A model generated the notes under the pieces. That model was not told where the DNA came from and did not search any database. It was given only the letters and a program-made list of their open reading frames with translations. Positions 18,663-21,995 of a stretch of DNA of 21,995 nt are shown here, in pieces. This stretch comes from Mastigamoeba balamuthi. Taxonomy: Eukaryota > Evosea > Mastigamoebida > Mastigamoebidae. Both the position numbers and the translations under genes were made by a program. The stretch spans positions 26,492-48,486 of the forward strand of contig CACRSC010000106.1 of NCBI GenBank assembly GCA_902651635.1, in the 5' to 3' direction. Positions within the stretch are counted from its first letter, which is position 1; each line of letters begins with the position of its first letter.

Positions 18663-18842
18663 TGATTTATGTCACGTTTCACATCACACACAAGATATTT
18701 TAAGATATTATTCATTTTATAAGTCTTCCTCTGTAAGTGAAGTACCGTATCTTGACTATGAGGTCCACCTGCTACTTGGCCAGTAAGTTATAATAATGAA
18801 TCTATTTGAATATCTTTAGATATTCCTAATATCTAAAAATAT

Positions 18843-20637
18843 CACGAGCCAATCACGTGTCTGCTTCTGGATAGACTTGCTCAGTGACCTCATGGTTCAG
18901 GGTATGCCCGTTGACAGCTTTCCCAGTGTCATTCTGTTTTATCATGTATGGTGGAACGATTTCCCTTGGCTCAAATGCCTAGTAGAAAGGGAGATCACAG
19001 GGTCTGTCAGCAGTGTGAAGACAGTACTGGAATGAACTTCTTAATTCAGATGACCTTATCTGTCTCGCTGCTCTCTACAAAGACCAGAGGTGGCATCATA
19101 ATGACTTTAAAAAGGAATGCACATTTGTCAACCAGTAGGTGAACAAGTGCCAAGCAGACACTGCCAATTGTTGGTGCTTGATTATAGATGGCATGACTGC
19201 ATCCACTCTCCTGTGTCGCTGCCAGAACTACAGCAACTGGAGCAGCCTACAGTGCCCCTTCCTTCTGGTAAATGGGGGTGCTGGACTTTACGTTTCACTT
19301 GGTGAAGTACTGCCTCTCCATGTCTGGCCTTTGGCCCAAGAATCAGGACCTTGTCTGCACTACTCTGCTGATGCACATAGTAGAGCATCTGAGGCAGCAT
19401 CCCACGTTCCGCCCTCGTAGCCTGACCTTAGTGCTGGACAACCCAGAGAACCAAAACAAGAACAACGTGGTCATGGCCACCCTGGGCTTCCTGGTGCACT
19501 GTGGGTTTGTTGATGAAGCTTTTGTTTTCTTCCAGCTTACTGGCCACACACACAACGAGCTGGACCAGTGCTTCAGCAGCCCCTCCAAGACTTCCACCAT
19601 AACAACGTCATGTCCATGCCAGAGGTGCCCAAGGTGTTCACCATCTCCTGGACCAAGCGGAGCTTCCTGAAGCAGTTCAAAGTCAAGACGATCTACCTCA
19701 ATAGATATTACATGCTGGCCAGCTTCTTCAAGGCCTCTATCATCAACTACCCATCCCTGGGAGAGCTTCATGGATTCCACATCTATGAGGCTCTTATTGG
19801 TGGCGTTTCCCTGCCAGTGTACACGTACTGCACGTGCAACTGGGGCCATGAGTGGTCAGAGACTGCCAGGCCCATTTTCTTCACGTTTCCACCAGGGTCT
19901 GTTGTGATGTGACACGAGGCCAACTGGGACTGGTTTGATAAGAATGCTATGACAGCATTCCCGCAGCAGGGACGGCTGCAGTTCACTGCAGTATCAGCTG
20001 CTTGGTGGCAGGACAGAGAGGACGTTTGCAACCAGACCTTTGTTGATCCACTGATATGTTTCTACTTTTGTATCTCATTTTTCTTATCACTGGTAATAAG
20101 ACTAAGCAGGGTGATGATGTCTTCACAACATCGTTTCTAAGGTCACTCAAAGCACTGCCGGACCCGAGCATTCTCTGTGCATCAGCAATTGCACCCTACC
20201 TCTCAATGGCCCTGAGACCCAAGAAGAAGGCACAGCTACCATCCTCAGATCCCAGGGATCAGCTGCTGCTTGTTGGGGGGCACCTCGCAGTGTTCAGGAG
20301 ATCCATAGAGGAGCATCCCACATTCTGTGTAGTGCAATGCATTGAGCCAGTGGGGCTGGTCCCAGCTAATTCACTTGTTACTGTATGGAAGTCCCTGTGT
20401 GATAGCAGATGGAACATAGAGCAACTGGGGCCGCATGCTATGATATGCCATTCCTGCATACTGATGAGCTACAAACTGACTTCTCACAAGTCACTGATAA
20501 CGAGAAGAGGTACGCTACAGCAGTGGGTAATAGCCAAGGCCAGTAAGTTTCTGGTATCATTAACGTCCACAGACACTGAGTACATTCAGCCAGGTCAATT
20601 TGAGACCTGGCTCACATCACACTCTGATTCACACTGA
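18843..20637 (+). pseudogene. DUF7869-like transposon protein, frameshifted
   Basis: Pieces in order: FWIDLLSDLMVQGMPVDSF and FYHVWWNDFPWLKC (18843-18990); RKGDHRVCQQCED in another frame; YWNELLNSDDLICLAALYKD to CWCLIIDGMTASTLL (19030-19270, with a TAG at 19135-19137); GVLDFTFHLVKYCLSMSGLW, LVLDNPENQNKNN and FFQLTGHTHNELDQCF (19272-19570); then LQQPLQDFHHNNVM to FTFPPGSVVM, a TGA at 19910-19912 and more frame. A probable 86-nt intron (20024-20109) with a palindrome follows, and a last exon ends at TGA 20635-20637. The D-N-x-x-E-N-K-N then G-H-T-H-x-x-x-D-x-x-F pattern, with an upstream Asp (IIDGM), matches my memory of the DUF7869 family found in eukaryotic mobile elements. Asp residues spaced this way recall RNase H-like nucleases, so a transposase role is inferred. 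The Met start is unknown; the N-terminus appears missing. At least three frameshifts and two stops make it inactive. Confidence 0.65.
20084..20099. repeat. GATAA-type palindrome, copy 18
   Basis: TTATCACTGGTAATAA, inside the probable intron 20024-20109 of the plus-strand gene, close to its acceptor. It is the only copy inside the transposase-like gene. Confidence 0.7.
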
Positions 20638-20862
20638 CACAAAGTTTAAATAAATATAACTTCATTGTTACAATATTGTTCTTCCTCTCTTGCTGTTTTA
20701 CTCCATATGTTTTTACATTTATCGCCAGCAATTAATTTGTTCAAATTCATACCGGGTTTTTTCATATCTCTGCCTTCTTTTTCTTGTTTTTCTGCCTTCA
20801 AATTCACTCCGATCCTTTTCAAATTATGATGTTCTTTTTTCTATCATTGTTTTTTCGTCATT
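20638..20862. other. Right subterminal region of element B
   Basis: Pyrimidine-rich DNA without a gene, homologous to 5348-5572 in element A. It holds palindrome copy 19. Confidence 0.6.
20719..20734. repeat. GATAA-type palindrome, copy 19
   Basis: TTATCGCCAGCAATTA, ending 218 nt inside the right end of element B. Confidence 0.7.
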
Positions 20863-20952
20863 GCTCTCTCTTTTTCATTTCTTTTTGCTGTTTTCTGATT
20901 TTTCTTTTTCAAATTTTTGACAGGTTTTAAAATTCGTTTTAACCTCTTTTTT
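20863..20952 (-). repeat. Right terminal inverted repeat of element B
   Basis: It ends AAAATTCGTTTTAACCTCTT; the outermost bases differ from the TAAACAG end of A, so the exact boundary is uncertain by a few nt. Confidence 0.8.
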
Positions 20953-21492
20953 GTGCATTTCGTTTTCTGTATTTCGGCCAACACCACACCGACACCTCCG
21001 TCCCAACAATGGCTCAGCCCCAGTCGCAGCCCTTGCAGCCCCAGAAGCCACAACCTCCACCACGGCCCTCGCTGTTCATCACGCTGTCCAACTTCACACT
21101 GCACCCATTCAGCCAGTTGAGCAGAGGCCTCCCCCTCCTTACTGCTGGGACCCACAGCACTCATTGGGGTCTGCGATCATTCCAGGGGCACTGTCCCTGA
21201 TCAAGAGAGGCTGGAGCTGCAGGCCGTGCTGGAAGGGTCCACAAACTGGTCTTTCTCGGGCATGTGGCCCTACCACGCAGACGGTGCTCCCATGTGGGGG
21301 ACATTCACAGTCAGCCTCTCGGTGGGTACCAGTGCACAGGTGCCAAGCAGCCCACGTGTGGAGTTCAGGTTCCTTTGCACCGCGGGTGCACATCAGCACA
21401 ATGTCCGGGTGGAGCCTTCCCTGTTTTTGCTCCTTGCTGTTTCTGACCCCCCTGCCCAAAAATATCTATGCAAAACTTACCACACAAAATGA
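20951..21492 (+). pseudogene. Weak Pro/Gln-rich ORF next to element B
   Basis: An ATG at 21009 starts MAQPQSQPLQPQKPQPPPRP, followed by FITLSNFTLHPFSQ. After a stop near 21198 the better frame is the one with LELQAVLEGSTNWSFSGMWP and WGTFTVSLSVGT. At least one frameshift is needed to join the pieces. There is a low-complexity N-terminus, a Trp-containing middle and no recognised domain. It begins immediately beyond the element B end, so its original promoter or upstream exon may have been separated by the insertion. Confidence 0.3.
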
Positions 21493-21500
21493 CGTCATTT
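21487..21500. promoter_or_regulatory. AAATGACGTCATTT palindrome
   Basis: A perfect 14-bp palindrome with a CRE-type core, outside the A/B elements, between the 3' ends of the two flanking ORFs. Confidence 0.4.
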
Positions 21501-21516
21501 AACAATAATATTACAG

Positions 21517-21995
21517 TCAAAGGGCATGAGCATAGAGATCAAGTGCAAGGTTACACATGGAACTGGTCAAATCTGCTGTTGTCTGATATGTGGGATGAAG
21601 TTCCAGCCACAAATGATATATGTCAATAAATACAATTGACTTCTCGAGGTCGTCCACAGCATACTCCCACTTCCGCCGAATGAATGGCCAGTAGTGTCCT
21701 GCCATAGCATCATTGAATGAGTCTGCATAGTTGAATGTAGTATTGAACTCGTCCCATCAAATAACTTTCCCAGCCTTGGGAAGTTTTCTTCCAGTTTCCA
21801 CCAATGCATTAGTAACAAGGAATTTCTTGCCAACGTCAGAGTCTCCTTGCCAGTTATGTACAAAGAACTCCTTTGTACGAGAATTGTGCAATGCAGCCCA
21901 CTCACCACCACGGGTTACTTCAGGTCGAAGTTGGGCAGCAAACTGTGGCCACCACATGGGATTAACAGAAGCAAGAACGGGATGATGTGTGTTTT
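21517..21995 (-). pseudogene. Possible piggyBac-like transposase C-terminus, partial
   Basis: One minus-strand frame is open from the window edge to a stop at 21517, except for a TGA after KAGKVI (about 21753) where CGA or TGG is plausible. It reads PMWWPQFAAQLRPEV, KEFFVHNWQGDSDVG, WDEFNTTFNYADSFNDAMAG, HYWPFIRRKWEYAVDDLEKS and IVFIDIYHLWLELHP. The order Asn-Tyr-x-Asp-x-x-Asn, an aromatic-Trp-Pro stretch, Arg-Arg-Lys-Trp, then a helix ending in Tyr-x-x-Trp resembles the C-terminal part of piggyBac-type (DDE_Tnp_1_7) transposases. This is recognition by pattern only; catalytic Asp residues would lie mostly beyond the edge. Another mobile-element protein is possible. Confidence 0.45.

Larger units (their letters stand above)
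18524..18842. promoter_or_regulatory. Divergent promoter region of element B
   Basis: It separates the minus-strand ATG (18523) from the plus-strand coding start. It holds palindrome copies 16 and 17, a CRE-like TGACGTCA at 18655-18662 and AT-rich runs with AGATATT repeats near 18690-18840. The arrangement is conserved with element A (4855-5170), including the 40-nt spacing between the two palindromes. Promoter function is inferred from position between divergent genes and from conservation. Confidence 0.55.
13870..20952. mobile_element. Element B: 7.1-kb TIR element with two divergent genes
   Basis: The left TIR is 13870-13960 and the right TIR about 20863-20952, sharing GAGGTTAAAACGAATTTTAA with element A. 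A copy of the 16-bp palindrome lies 218 nt inside each end, as in A. The element holds a large multi-exon minus-strand gene (14201-18523) and a plus-strand transposase-like gene (18843-20637), separated by a divergent promoter region. Both genes are broken, so B is itself dead. The transposase-like gene seems to lack its N-terminus, because the sequence jumps from promoter-like AT-rich DNA straight into coding sequence at about 18843. The target duplication is not clear: the flanks are CTTTTAAC and TTTTTGTG. No known superfamily is assigned; a DNA transposon is inferred from TIRs and gene content. Confidence 0.8.

Noticed and set aside
19343-19849. 168-codon minus-strand ORF
   Set aside because: Antisense to the DUF7869-like gene, whose frame contains the recognisable motifs.

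Overview
The window is eukaryotic nuclear DNA made almost entirely of decayed transposable elements. Genes are split by very small GT..AG introns (about 30-90 nt, one of about 170 nt), reading frames carry stops and frameshifts, and there is no bacterial operon structure, rRNA, tRNA or CRISPR. The host cannot be named from sequence alone; compact polypyrimidine-rich introns together with a Ty3/gypsy element bearing a chromodomain-like tail fit a protist or other compact-intron eukaryote.

Layout. 286-2131 (+): a Ty3/gypsy pol remnant (RNase H, integrase, chromodomain-like end). 2690-2850, 5663-5785, 8400-8545 and 10690-11190: arrays of short imperfect palindromes built from CTGCTA/TAGCAG and CCACTA/TAGTGG. 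2851-5662: element A, a 2.8-kb element with 90-bp terminal inverted repeats (TIRs). 5947-8354 (-): gene D, an unrecognised eight-exon gene, now broken. 8635-9415 (+) and 9303-10608 (-): two convergent unrecognised genes, the second with a C2H2-like zinc finger. 11205-12625: fragment C, an inverted piece of the element B minus-strand gene. 12962-13407 (-): a small ORF with a signal-peptide-like start. 13870-20952: element B, a 7.1-kb element with the same TIRs as A. 20951-21492 (+): weak proline-rich ORFs. 21517-21995 (-): C-terminal part of a possible piggyBac-like transposase, running off the window.

The main discovery candidate is the A/B/C family. Element B carries two divergent genes: on the plus strand a broken protein whose motifs (LDNPENQNKNN...GHTHNELDQCF) resemble the DUF7869 family of transposon-associated proteins, and on the minus strand a protein of about 1,000 residues that I do not recognise, with at least ten tiny introns, an acidic coiled tail and basic nuclear-localisation-like clusters. 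A is an internally deleted, non-autonomous derivative of B: three deletions account for most of the size difference. A 16-bp imperfect palindrome, consensus TTATCRCYGGYRATAA (two facing GATAA sites), occurs 19 times in A, B and C and was not found elsewhere. Copies lie about 220 bp inside each of the four element ends, in the divergent promoter, in introns and in exons. This looks like a DNA-level recognition site of the element and deserves a systematic search.

Decay is dominated by changes that fit C-to-T loss at CpG, many stops being TGA where CGA is expected. Two in-frame stops are shared between paralogous copies.
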